Below, one piece after another: positions 33,111-40,575 of a stretch of 64,000 nucleotides of DNA (its first letter is position 1; each line of letters starts with the position of its first letter). The DNA comes from Acetatifactor sp. (GTDB taxonomy: Bacteria > Bacillota > Clostridia > Lachnospirales > Lachnospiraceae). The position numbers and the translations under genes were made by a program. Below the pieces are notes generated by a model. The model saw only the letters and a program-made list of their open reading frames with translations. It searched no databases and was not told where the DNA came from. Where the stretch lies: contig JAILLF010000044.1 of assembly GCA_024693365.1 (NCBI GenBank), positions 1-64,000 of the forward strand. The letters are read 5' to 3'.

Positions 33111-33824
33111 TCATTCCTTTACCGTTTTCATAAAAATGGCTTCCAGGGAGGACTGGTCCTTTACAACCTCACTCATGAGGCCGCTTGTCACAAGGCGTCC
33201 TTCCTTGATGATTGCAACCTTGTTACAAAGCTTTTCAGCAACGTCGAGCACGTGCGTTGAGAAGAAGATGGCGCCGCCGCGCTCCGTGATTTCCCGCATC
33301 ATTTCTTTCAGCAGAAAGGCCGCCTTCGGGTCAAGTCCGACGAAGGGCTCATCCATGATGAGGAGCTTTGGATTATGCAAAAAGGCTGAGATCAGTACGA
33401 GTTTTTGCTTCATGCCATGGGAGTAGCTCGAAATCAGGTCTCCGAGAGACGACGTAATCTCAAAGCGCTTCGCGTAATCCGCAATTTTATCCTTGCGCTC
33501 TGCGACAGGGACGCCAAAGACGTCGGCGATGAAATTCAGGTACTGTATGCCCGTCATGAACTCATATACGTCTGGATTGTCGGGGACGTAGGCGATGCGG
33601 CGCTTTACCTCCAGCGGGTTCTTTTGCACGTCGATCCCGTCGATCAAAACCTCGCCCTTATCATAGGGATGGATCCCGGTGATGGCTTTCAACAGCGTCG
33701 TCTTGCCGGCACCGTTATGTCCGATGAAGGCATAAACATCGCCTTTTTCTACGTGGAGGGAAACGCCGGAGATTCCCTTGGCCGTCCCTTTGTAAAATTT
33801 TTCCAGATTTTTAATCACTAACAT
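33111..33824 (-). CDS. ABC transporter ATP-binding protein
   Basis: A 237-residue ATPase with Walker A GHNGAGKTT near residue 35, Q-loop 'IAYVPDNPDVYEFMTGIQYL', signature 'SYSHGMKQKLVLISAFL', Walker B 'LLIMDEPFVGLDP' and H-loop 'FFSTHVLDVAEKL'. It pairs with the large permease downstream. AGGAGTG precedes ATG 33824. The upstream intergenic region has two short palindromes that may bind a regulator not encoded nearby. ABC-2 exporters of this type move drugs, lipids or peptides. Confidence 0.93.
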   Translation of the reverse strand: MLVIKNLEKFYKGTAKGISGVSLHVEKGDVYAFIGHNGAGKTTLLKAITGIHPYDKGEVLIDGIDVQKNPLEVKRRIAYVPDNPDVYEFMTGIQYLNFIADVFGVPVAERKDKIADYAKRFEITSSLGDLISSYSHGMKQKLVLISAFLHNPKLLIMDEPFVGLDPKAAFLLKEMMREITERGGAIFFSTHVLDVAEKLCNKVAIIKEGRLVTSGLMSEVVKDQSSLEAIFMKTVKE

Positions 33825-33852
33825 GGCTAATCACTCCTTTTTATGATATAAA

Positions 33853-33887
33853 ACAATGTATTGTTTGTATTACTTGTATCTATACAA
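33853..33887 (-). promoter_or_regulatory. Two short palindromes upstream of ABC operon
   Basis: ACAAT-GT-ATTGT (33853-33864) and TTGTAT-CT-ATACAA (33874-33887) lie in an AT-rich region 30-60 bp before the minus-strand ABC ATPase. They resemble small repressor sites of the GntR/YtrA kind. No regulator gene is adjacent. Confidence 0.4.
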
Positions 33888-33950
33888 ATAATAATACATA
33901 AAACAAAAAACGTCAAGAGGCATCCGAAAGGATTTCACGTTCCCACGGCG

Positions 33951-33979
33951 TTGCTTTTTCCCGCGGGTTCTCATATAAT
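33951..33979 (+). promoter_or_regulatory. Promoter for yitT-like gene
   Basis: TTGCTT (33951-33956) and TATAAT (33974-33979) with a 17-bp spacer, 42 bp before the ATG at 34022. Confidence 0.65.
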
Positions 33980-34021
33980 GAATATAAGGTCTGTTACGTA
34001 AAGCGAATAGGGTGGTAGTGA

Positions 34022-34882
34022 ATGATGAGTGAAGATAAGGAAATGGTTTCCAAAAGAATCGAAGAATTTTTCTCCTGCTTCTTGATTTCGACGGGCGCAT
34101 TGCTCGCAAGTTTTTCCGTGGTCTGCATCTTGATCCCGAATGACGCGATCGATTACGGAACGGCAGGCATAGCGATCATTTTGAGCAAGCTGACGCACTG
34201 GAACCTCTCGGCATGTGTTGCAGGCGTATTTCTGCCCTTTATCGTCGCAGGCTTTCTGATCCTGGGAAAGAGATTTGGCATAAAGGCATTGCTCGGCTCG
34301 GCCGTTTATACCGTGGGCATCGCCGTCTTTGAGCAGATTCCTTTTGAACTTAACACGGAACATTTTCTGGCGGTTGTGTTTGGCGGCGCCATCCTTGGCG
34401 CGGGACTTTCACTCATCCTAAAAAACGGCGGTTGCATTGACGGCTCAGAAATCTTTGCCAACATTGTCGTGAAAAAAATCTCTGACAAAACGGGGAAGAA
34501 CTTTAGCATGACTTACCTGCTCATCGGTTTTAACGCCTGCGTTTATGCGGCAGTATTTCTGTTGATCAACCGCAATGCAGCCCTGATGAGCCTTCTCGTT
34601 TACGTTGTTGCGACCTCCATCATCAATCACTTTACGGATCACTACGAGGCAATCAAGCAGGTTACCATCATCACAAAGGAGCCTGACAAGCTCGTGAAGG
34701 CCATCAAGGAGGAACTCAACAAGACCTGTACCATCATGAATTCTTATGGCGCCATTGCCGGAGAGAATAAAACACTCATCTGTTACGTCAACTATTTTGA
34801 ATTACCGAAAATGAAGGAGATCATCGCGAAAAACAAAGGAACCTTTAGCACCGTATCCACGATTGATGAAATTTTGAGATAA
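34022..34882 (+). CDS. YitT family membrane protein
   Basis: A 286-residue protein with five N-terminal transmembrane spans (DUF161/YitT, with 'IPNDAIDYGTAGIAIILSK' and 'LKNGGCIDGSEIFA') and a cytoplasmic C-terminal DUF2179 domain ('VTIITKEPDKLVKAIKEEL...LICYVNYFELPKMKEII'). The family is widespread in Firmicutes and of unknown transport function. GGGTGG precedes ATG 34022; ATG 34025 is equally possible. It has a separate promoter and stands alone. Confidence 0.9.
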   Translation: MMSEDKEMVSKRIEEFFSCFLISTGALLASFSVVCILIPNDAIDYGTAGIAIILSKLTHWNLSACVAGVFLPFIVAGFLILGKRFGIKALLGSAVYTVGIAVFEQIPFELNTEHFLAVVFGGAILGAGLSLILKNGGCIDGSEIFANIVVKKISDKTGKNFSMTYLLIGFNACVYAAVFLLINRNAALMSLLVYVVATSIINHFTDHYEAIKQVTIITKEPDKLVKAIKEELNKTCTIMNSYGAIAGENKTLICYVNYFELPKMKEIIAKNKGTFSTVSTIDEILR

Positions 34883-34913
34883 AAACTTTTTGAGATAAAA
34901 TTATAAAAAGGCA

Positions 34914-34971
34914 TTGACAAGTATCCGTAAACTTGGTAATATGTCCGTAAAGACATCCGCAAACTTGGTAA
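34914..34971 (+). promoter_or_regulatory. Promoter with direct repeats, XRE operator candidate
   Basis: TTGACA (34914-34919), 17 bp, TAATAT (34937-34942). A 17-bp direct repeat ATCCGYAAACTTGGTAA occurs at 34923-34939 and 34955-34971, with a shorter TCCGTAAA copy at 34943. The first copy overlaps the spacer and -10 and the last reaches the ribosome binding site. The HTH protein at 35303 is the likely binder. Confidence 0.6.
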
Positions 34972-34982
34972 AGGAGGCAACC

Positions 34983-35306
34983 ATGGGAGAGCAAGACATT
35001 TTAAAAGCAGCCCAGGCGCAGGCGTCGAAAACGGGCGAATTTGAGAAAGAGACAAGTAACAAAGCAATGGCGGGAGCCATCGGCGTTGCAATGATCGCAA
35101 TGATAGTGATGGTTGTTGCGGAATTCCTGATTTATCGCAAGATTGATCTTGGGAAACCGGCACTTCTGGCGCTCATCACCTGCTTTGTGGAATTGCATCA
35201 GGGTCGGAAGTTACAGAAAAAGCAACAAGTTGTCAGGGGCGTGGTGGAAGCCATTGTCGCAGCCTTATTATTAATTTTATACGTGGGGGCGTTTTTCAGA
35301 AGATGA
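34983..35306 (+). CDS. DUF6442-like membrane protein
   Basis: A 107-residue protein with a soluble N-terminus ('EQDILKAAQAQASKTGEFEKET') and about three hydrophobic spans ('MAGAIGVAMIAMIVMVVAEFLIY', split by a short turn, 'KPALLALITCFVELHQG' and 'AIVAALLLILYVGAFF'). I recall DUF6442 as a fitting label, encoded together with an XRE regulator in Clostridia. AAAGGAGG precedes ATG 34983. The XRE gene overlaps its stop as ATGA. Function unknown; the arrangement is like that of small membrane protein/regulator modules. Confidence 0.75.
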   Translation: MGEQDILKAAQAQASKTGEFEKETSNKAMAGAIGVAMIAMIVMVVAEFLIYRKIDLGKPALLALITCFVELHQGRKLQKKQQVVRGVVEAIVAALLLILYVGAFFRR

Positions 35307-35518
35307 ATTCACATTTACAATTAAAAAATAAGATTAAAGAACTGAGACAGGCCAAGGGTTATTCCCAGACAAAGCTGGCGGAGGAAGTCGGTACGACGCA
35401 GAATACCATTAGCTCCCTGGAAACGGGGCAGTATTCCCCTTCCGCATATCTGTCCGGCCTGATCTGCATCGCACTCGGATGTAAGTGGGAAGAGTGCTTT
35501 TATTACGAGGTAAGCTAA
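35303..35518 (+). CDS. XRE-family HTH transcriptional regulator
   Basis: A 71-residue protein that is essentially one HTH_3 domain ('IKELRQAKGYSQTKLAEEVGTTQNTISSLETGQYSP') with a short C-terminal helix. Small regulators of this type typically repress their own operon. The ATG overlaps the stop of the membrane-protein gene. The upstream direct repeats at 34923 and 34955 are the probable operator. Confidence 0.92.
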   Translation: MNSHLQLKNKIKELRQAKGYSQTKLAEEVGTTQNTISSLETGQYSPSAYLSGLICIALGCKWEECFYYEVS

Positions 35519-35554
35519 GGCTTATAAAAATTTCATATTAAAGGAGTACTAAGC

Positions 35555-35821
35555 ATGGCAGGATTTGGATTTGATTCCGAAACGCTGAGGGCAGCAGGAG
35601 CAGCGGACGAAGCCTACGTCGTTATTCAGGTTGTGTTGACGGAGAAACTGTTTGGTGCAGGCTCTGGGGTGTCTAGCCTCACCAATCTCCAAAGGGCAAT
35701 CAACGAGCAGGTGGCAAAGGGCTACCGGCTGCACACGATCTCGACGACCTCGTCCGGGACCAAGGGATTCCTTGGCGGTGACAAAATCCAGGCAACCATG
35801 GTGTTTGAGAAGCTTTATTGA
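35555..35821 (+). CDS. DUF4177 domain protein
   Basis: An 88-residue protein; residues ~45-88 ('LQRAINEQVAKGYRLHTISTTSSG...QATMVFEKLY') match the DUF4177 pattern of a small beta-alpha-beta fold, often fused or encoded near membrane proteins. 'AAYVVIQVVLTEKLFG' type residues form the first strand. AAAGGAG precedes the ATG by about 8 bp. Function unknown. Confidence 0.75.
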   Translation: MAGFGFDSETLRAAGAADEAYVVIQVVLTEKLFGAGSGVSSLTNLQRAINEQVAKGYRLHTISTTSSGTKGFLGGDKIQATMVFEKLY

Positions 35822-35855
35822 CGAACCATGAGAACTGTCATATCGTAAAGCAATT

Positions 35856-35886
35856 ACGGCAGGAAGCATATTTCTGCCGTTGTTGT
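35856..35886 (+). terminator. Weak hairpin terminator
   Basis: ACGGCAG (35856-35862) and CTGCCGT (35874-35880) with an 11-nt loop, followed by TGTTGT rather than a clean T-run. Confidence 0.4.
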
Positions 35887-35927
35887 GATTCCTGTCATTT
35901 TCAATCATAGAGAAATGAGATAGCAGA

Positions 35928-36338
35928 ATGAAAACAATCAGAGTTGTGGCAGCAGTCATAAGATCCGTTAATCCCGAGGGAAGGCCCGTAATCTTTGCTA
36001 CCCAGCGGGGATACGGGGAATTCAAGGATGGATGGGAGTTCCCGGGTGGGAAGATCGAACCGGGAGAGACGCCAAAGGAGGCATTAATCAGAGAAATCCG
36101 GGAAGAATTGGGGACGGAGATTTCCATCGGAGAGAAGATCATGACGGTAGAGCATGACTATCCGGAATTTCATTTGTCCATGGACTGCTTTTGGTGTGAG
36201 GTGCGGAAAGGAAACCTGGAACTGCGTGAGCATGAGGCGGCAAGGTGGCTGACTGCAGAGACGCTGGAGGACGTGGACTGGCTTCCTGCGGACGTGGAAT
36301 TGATAAGGCAGCTGCGCAACAAACTGGCGTTGAACTAG
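35928..36338 (+). CDS. Nudix hydrolase, MutT-like 8-oxo-dGTP diphosphatase
   Basis: A 136-residue Nudix protein with the complete box in '[26 protein letters not shown]' type order (Gly, Glu, then R-E-x-x-E-E-L-G). The preceding '[15 protein letters not shown]' and following '[17 protein letters not shown]' are typical of MutT/YtkD nucleotide-pool sanitising enzymes. The C-terminal '[22 protein letters not shown]' also matches. It likely removes oxidised nucleotides, but a dinucleotide substrate cannot be excluded. Confidence 0.9.
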   Translation: MKTIRVVAAVIRSVNPEGRPVIFATQRGYGEFKDGWEFPGGKIEPGETPKEALIREIREELGTEISIGEKIMTVEHDYPEFHLSMDCFWCEVRKGNLELREHEAARWLTAETLEDVDWLPADVELIRQLRNKLALN

Positions 36339-36415
36339 CGTGATAAGACGAATTTACATGCCGGCAAATGGAAAGACGTGAGAATGTTTTGGAAAGGAAT
36401 ACGGGTGTACCAAAG

Positions 36416-37810
36416 ATGACGCATCGACAGATTTTTAAGGAAATATATGGAGACAATAAGAGGTATCTGTTTGCCTGCCTAACGGCATTCCTCTTATTCT
36501 CCGTACTTGCGTTTGGCGGAGGAGGCATAGCACGGGCTGAGGCATTGGATGCGAAAGGCACGGCAGACGCCCTTGGCGGAAGCTTTGGAAAAACGATGGC
36601 GCCGGTGATCGGGACGGGGTATTTCGCAGGCATTGACACGTCCTGGGTAATGGTGATTCTAAGTGCAGTTTCACTTGGCGTCTCGGCCGGAAAGGGCCTT
36701 GGCCTTGCGGGATTTGATAAGCTGTCAGGTTTTTCCTTTGGGATCTTTGAGAACACCTATGTCAGCACGTTTTTGTTAGTTTGGTACGGTCTGCCCTTGC
36801 TTCTCAAGGCGTTTAGCAAGACGTATGCGGCTGGACTGGCTTTGGAAAACCTGTTGAAGAAATGGAACGGCGTAGTGATGGCGGTGATCGCTTCTTCGCA
36901 GATGGTTGCAAACGTATCGCCGAAGGCAACCGTCAATGCGGCATCCATAGGCGCAGCAGCATCTTCCGTCAAGGGAGCTTTGCCGCAGTGGGCCATGGTT
37001 TTGGGTTGCTTTTGCGTCCTTGTGATCACCATGTCCCTGTATTTCTTAATGCGTTATTTATTCGCATTGATCGACATTGTGGCTGTTCCGGTCTGCACGT
37101 TTGTGCCTTTTGTTTCGTTCCTTCTGGGCTTTGGAAAGTTATTCCTCGTTGTGGTGGCGTTCTTGACGGCCATGTTCATGCCGGCGGTATTTTTCGTATT
37201 CTTCCTGTTCACGGTGGCGATGGCACTTCTTTTGTTCCGCAAGGCGTACCTTGCGAGCAGATACTTTAACAACGTATTCGCAAAACCGCTTTTCCGGAAG
37301 CTTTTTGGCGGTTATAAAACTGATTACCCGTTGGTTGCAAAGAGGATTCCTGCGAAGATCAGAAAACAATTGGATGGTGTAAACGTGGAACTGGCCATCC
37401 CCGTATATCTTCAAAAGCAGCTTCGCGGAACGAAGAATATGCCCAAGTTTGACCGCTGGTGGTTGATTTCATCCGGCGGACGCACGCTCCTTATGAAGCC
37501 AATGTTTGGAAAGAAAGACTGCTGGCGGATCCCGCTGGTGAACGTTCCTGAGCGTAAGGTCTTTGTGAATCAGTTCTTTTTCTATTATGAGGTCTTTAAC
37601 TTAATCGGGCCGGAAACGAATTTGACCAACGCGTTTAAGCGCGTGCCCAAGCAGTATCACGTGGTGTTTAGCAAGGAATATTTCCATCGCTATCAAGACA
37701 TTAAGCGCATTACCGGCTTTACGGATTTTGCAGAGTACCGGGCATCCCTGATGCAAAAAAAGCCCCAGGCGCAGCAGGCCGGGGGCTGGGGACGGCAAAT
37801 GAGGTATTAG
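36416..37810 (+). CDS. Uncharacterised multi-span membrane protein
   Basis: A ~464-residue protein. A first span ('YLFACLTAFLLFSVLAFGGGG') is followed by a Gly/Ala-rich region, then clusters of hydrophobic helices to about residue 290 ('VSTFLLVWYGLPLLLKAF', 'LFALIDIVAVPVCTFVPFVSF', 'LFLVVVAFLTAMFMPAVF'). The C-terminal ~170 residues are basic and aromatic ('FDRWWLISSGGRTLLMKPMFG', 'EVFNLIGPETNLTNAFKRV') and likely cytoplasmic. The start is uncertain: ATG 36368 in frame adds 16 residues, and neither has a clear binding site. No family recognised. The stop overlaps the convergent EIIC gene by 4 bp. Confidence 0.75.
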   Translation: MTHRQIFKEIYGDNKRYLFACLTAFLLFSVLAFGGGGIARAEALDAKGTADALGGSFGKTMAPVIGTGYFAGIDTSWVMVILSAVSLGVSAGKGLGLAGFDKLSGFSFGIFENTYVSTFLLVWYGLPLLLKAFSKTYAAGLALENLLKKWNGVVMAVIASSQMVANVSPKATVNAASIGAAASSVKGALPQWAMVLGCFCVLVITMSLYFLMRYLFALIDIVAVPVCTFVPFVSFLLGFGKLFLVVVAFLTAMFMPAVFFVFFLFTVAMALLLFRKAYLASRYFNNVFAKPLFRKLFGGYKTDYPLVAKRIPAKIRKQLDGVNVELAIPVYLQKQLRGTKNMPKFDRWWLISSGGRTLLMKPMFGKKDCWRIPLVNVPERKVFVNQFFFYYEVFNLIGPETNLTNAFKRVPKQYHVVFSKEYFHRYQDIKRITGFTDFAEYRASLMQKKPQAQQAGGWGRQMRY

Positions 37811-38913
37811 GATAACTGTTTTTTCTGGGCCATGGTCAAAAGGAATGCAATCGGAAAAGCAATGATCATGGACAGAAGGAATGCGGCAAAGCCAGGGCCC
37901 ACGTAGGCAATGCAGGTGACAAAGCTGGGGAAGGCAAAGGAACTGCACTGTGCGCCCGCAAAACCTGCGATGCCGCCGCCAACAGCACCAGCGATGCATG
38001 CGGAAAGCATGGCACGCGGCTTGCTGACGGTTACGCCAAAAAGGGCAGGCTCCGTGACGCCGAGGGCACAGGAGAAGGCTGCCTGGAAGCAAATGCTTTT
38101 TTGTTTCTTATCCTTGGCGATCAATGCGAGGGCAAGGGATGCGCCACACTGTCCGTAGACGGCGCCGCCAAGCAGGGGCAGGATGGTGTCGAAACCGTTT
38201 GCAGCGATCGCGTTGATGCAGACGGGCACGATGCTCCAGTGAGCGCCAAGGAAGACCATGGGCTGGATGAAAAAGCCCATAAATACGCCGGCAACGGTTG
38301 GATTCCAATAGTACAATACGTAAAAGATTTTCGTAAGGAGATCTCCGATCCAGCCACCCATGGGACCAAAGAGCAGGAAGGTGACGGGTAGCACGATCAG
38401 AGCACAGATTAACGGTTTTAGGAAGCCCTTGAGAGATTCCGGAAGGAATTTTTCACAGGGCTTTTCTACAAAGTACAAAAGACCAACGGCAAGGATTACC
38501 GGGATCACGCTGGAATGGTAGATCGCAGGCTGGATCGGGAGACCCAGAAAGCTTAATCCCTGATTGTTTTCCAAAACGGCAACGACGTCGGGATAGAGCA
38601 TGGCAACGGGGATCAGCAGTGAGATGAAGGGATCCGTCTTCCATTGCTTTGATGCCGTCAGGGCCAAAAAGAAGGGCAGAAAGTAAAAGAATCCGTCGGA
38701 TGCGGCGTAGAAGACGGCATAAAGGCCGCTTTGGGTGGAGAGTACGCCGAAATTGACCAGCAAAATAAGGATGCTCTTTAGGATGCTGGCGGCAGTAAGA
38801 CAGCCGATGATGGGCAAAAACAATCCGGTGATCTGGCTGATGACTTTTTTATATCCTGATTCTTTTGTGGCTTCTGCGGAGTTTGCAAAAGCACTGTTGA
38901 TTGATTTCTTCAC
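37807..38913 (-). CDS. PTS transporter EIIC domain protein, stand-alone
   Basis: A 368-residue PTS permease domain of the glucose/beta-glucoside superfamily (PTS_EIIC). Visible are 'QITGLFLPIIGCLTAASILK', about ten spans and the conserved C-terminal 'CALGVTEPALFGVTV' motif. Full BglF-type enzymes also carry EIIB and EIIA; neither is fused or adjacent here, so phosphoryl transfer would need partners encoded elsewhere, or the protein works differently. Start is GTG 38913 with AGGA 8 bp upstream. No antiterminator or glycosidase is nearby. Confidence 0.88.
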   Translation of the reverse strand: MKKSINSAFANSAEATKESGYKKVISQITGLFLPIIGCLTAASILKSILILLVNFGVLSTQSGLYAVFYAASDGFFYFLPFFLALTASKQWKTDPFISLLIPVAMLYPDVVAVLENNQGLSFLGLPIQPAIYHSSVIPVILAVGLLYFVEKPCEKFLPESLKGFLKPLICALIVLPVTFLLFGPMGGWIGDLLTKIFYVLYYWNPTVAGVFMGFFIQPMVFLGAHWSIVPVCINAIAANGFDTILPLLGGAVYGQCGASLALALIAKDKKQKSICFQAAFSCALGVTEPALFGVTVSKPRAMLSACIAGAVGGGIAGFAGAQCSSFAFPSFVTCIAYVGPGFAAFLLSMIIAFPIAFLLTMAQKKQLS

Positions 38914-38951
38914 GGTTTGTAATCCTATTCTTTATCAATGATTTTGTTGTG

Positions 38952-40337
38952 TTACGGACGCCCGGATGAATGTTCTTTTGAAAACTGATGGTAGGCATTT
39001 ACCAGGGTTTGGTATCCTAGGGCTTTTAAGTCTTCATAGCGCGCATTGTACCTGGCTTTTGTGTGTTTTCCGGTGAGCAAGGTGCGGATGCACTCCTGTG
39101 CGTAAAGGTCGATGACGTGGAGACTGTCCGTGACGGTGAGCGTCGGAAAATACCAATAGCTCCAGGAGAGATCGTTTTCCGCGGGACTTTCTAAGAGCTT
39201 GCGGTGAAAAGTGCGGATAAAAGCCTTAGCCGGCTTTTCACTCAATAGGTCATTTCGTTTTTGCCAGCGTTGCAGGGCCCTCACCTTGCGGCGCATTTTT
39301 TTCTTGATCTTTTGGACGGAGACGGGCGATACGTCCACCTGACCGTCCCGCACAAAAAAACCTAGGAAGAGAAAGCCTTCTTCCGGGGTGCGAAACTCTT
39401 CCTTCGCCGGATTGACGGCGAGCCCTTTCTGCGAAAGAAAACTTCGAATTGCATCGGCATGGCATCGGACTTCTTCCATGGAATCCCCGAAGACGATGAC
39501 GTCATCGCTGTAACGGGCATAGGGAATACCCTGATCAAAAAAGAACTGATCCATGTCGCGAAGGTACAGGTTTGCGTAAAAGCAAGCCAGCGGCGTGCCT
39601 GCCATGATGCCTTTTTGTTCCCGGATCAGATTGCTTTCAGGTGACGGGCCGCCCGTCACGAAGGGCTCCGTCAGGAGGGACTTTAAGAAGAAAAACAGTG
39701 ACGGATCGTCCATTGTCACGGCTTCCAGCTCCGGAAGGAGTCTTTCGATGGGAATGGAATTAAAGTAATTGCTGATGTCGACTTTATAGGAATACTTTCG
39801 TTGCAAGTCCGGAATTTGATGAAGCCGTCGGATGGCATCCTTGGCACTTTTGTTTGGACGAAACGAAAACAGGTTGTCGCTAAACAGTCCGTCATACTTT
39901 CGGAGAAGCAGATAGGTCAAAAGCTTTAGAACGAGGTTCTCGGCCTCAGGATACGTATAAACCACGCGCTTTTTCCGGGAGCTTTGCTTACTGATGACGG
40001 ACTTCCGGGGCAAGGGAAATTGGACGCCGGAAGCTTCTTCTTCCCCGGAGGCAGGAAATTGGACGCCGGAAGCTTCTTCCCCGGAGGCAGGAAATTGGAC
40101 GCCGGAAGCTTCTTCCCCGGAGGCAGGAAATTGGACGCCGGAAGTAGGGCATTCTTCCGCGGAAGCCGTCTGTTGGGAAGTGATTTGCCAGATTTCCTCG
40201 CAGACGGGCAGGTACCCTTGCACTTCAATAAACTCCCGCAGGCTCTGGGCGGCAGCCCCTTGGCAGGCGAGAGACGTCTTATATGCATAAAATTTTTCCC
40301 AGACTTCCTTCTGGGAGAGACTGTCCAGTAAAGACAT
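38952..40337 (-). CDS. Reverse transcriptase (RNA-directed DNA polymerase), unassigned clade
   Basis: A 461-residue protein starting at ATG 40337, which follows GAGGA; the longer frame to 40433 would start inside the structured element. Residues 66-108 are a Ser/Gly/Glu repeat linker (SGVQFPASGEEA units). The polymerase domain follows: 'NLFSFRPNKSAKDAI' (RT2), 'KVDISNYFNSIPIE' (RT3), 'GIMAGTPLACFYANLYL' (RT4), catalytic YSDD near 276-279 (RT5), 'LFLGFFVRDG' (RT7) and a basic thumb 'KIKKKMRRKVRALQRWQKR'. The end has 'ARYEDLKALGYQTLVNAYHQF'. No maturase X/endonuclease domain and no retron NAxxH/VTG motifs are evident. It resembles RTs of the group II-like or unknown groups, several of which are defence genes with an upstream ncRNA. 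Confidence 0.88.
   Translation of the reverse strand: MSLLDSLSQKEVWEKFYAYKTSLACQGAAAQSLREFIEVQGYLPVCEEIWQITSQQTASAEECPTSGVQFPASGEEASGVQFPASGEEASGVQFPASGEEEASGVQFPLPRKSVISKQSSRKKRVVYTYPEAENLVLKLLTYLLLRKYDGLFSDNLFSFRPNKSAKDAIRRLHQIPDLQRKYSYKVDISNYFNSIPIERLLPELEAVTMDDPSLFFFLKSLLTEPFVTGGPSPESNLIREQKGIMAGTPLACFYANLYLRDMDQFFFDQGIPYARYSDDVIVFGDSMEEVRCHADAIRSFLSQKGLAVNPAKEEFRTPEEGFLFLGFFVRDGQVDVSPVSVQKIKKKMRRKVRALQRWQKRNDLLSEKPAKAFIRTFHRKLLESPAENDLSWSYWYFPTLTVTDSLHVIDLYAQECIRTLLTGKHTKARYNARYEDLKALGYQTLVNAYHQFSKEHSSGRP
40015..40142 (-). repeat. 36-bp tandem repeat inside the reverse transcriptase gene
   Basis: Unit 1 at 40015-40053 is 39 bp (an extra TTC), units 2 (40054-40089) and 3 (40090-40125) are identical at 36 bp, and a partial fourth ends at 40142. 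Each unit encodes about SGVQFPASGEEA and contains GGAAGCTTCTTCC. The unit is a multiple of three, so gain or loss keeps the frame and changes only linker length. Confidence 0.95.
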
Positions 40338-40400
40338 TTCGGGATCCTCGGATGGCGTTTGCCTAGTCACGCGTATGTGTGGCTTTGGATGGTTACATAT

Positions 40401-40543
40401 AAAAAACAGGAAGAGAAAAGGGTTAAAATTCAAGGAAATTCCTTGAATTCTACGGGATCGTACGTGAAACGGCTGCCTGCGAAACCATGGATTGTTTCAC
40501 GCCGGACCCACCACAGGCGCTAAGCGTTCTCTTCCTGTTTTTT
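40401..40543 (-). ncRNA. Structured non-coding element upstream of the reverse transcriptase
   Basis: A 17-bp perfect inverted repeat bounds the element: AAAAAACAGGAAGAGAA (40401-40417) and TTCTCTTCCTGTTTTTT (40527-40543). In the RT sense strand it encloses CGTGAAAC...GTTTCACG and an 11-bp near-continuous hairpin AATTCAAGGAA/TTCCTTGAATT. Immediately inside the 5' arm is CGCTTAGCGCC, which recalls the TTAGC context of the retron branching guanosine. It lies 63 bp before the RT start and 33 bp after the preceding gene. Template or msr/msd function is inference; it could alternatively be a long bidirectional terminator. Confidence 0.6.
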
Positions 40544-40575
40544 GGCGTTGATCGTATGTAGTTACTTAGTTGCGA

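Noticed and set aside
40015..40142. CRISPR array
   Set aside because: Units are directly adjacent, without spacers, and lie in a coding frame; no cas genes are near.
39984..40331. Plus-strand frames over the RT repeat (Gly/Ser repeats)
   Set aside because: The repeats are read in all frames because of the 36-bp unit; the minus-strand frame has the RT domain and binding site.
40401..40543. Simple terminator for the 40576 gene
   Set aside because: The 17-bp stem with T-tract could terminate, but a 109-nt interior with further hairpins is too large for a typical terminator, so it is kept as an ncRNA candidate with that alternative noted.
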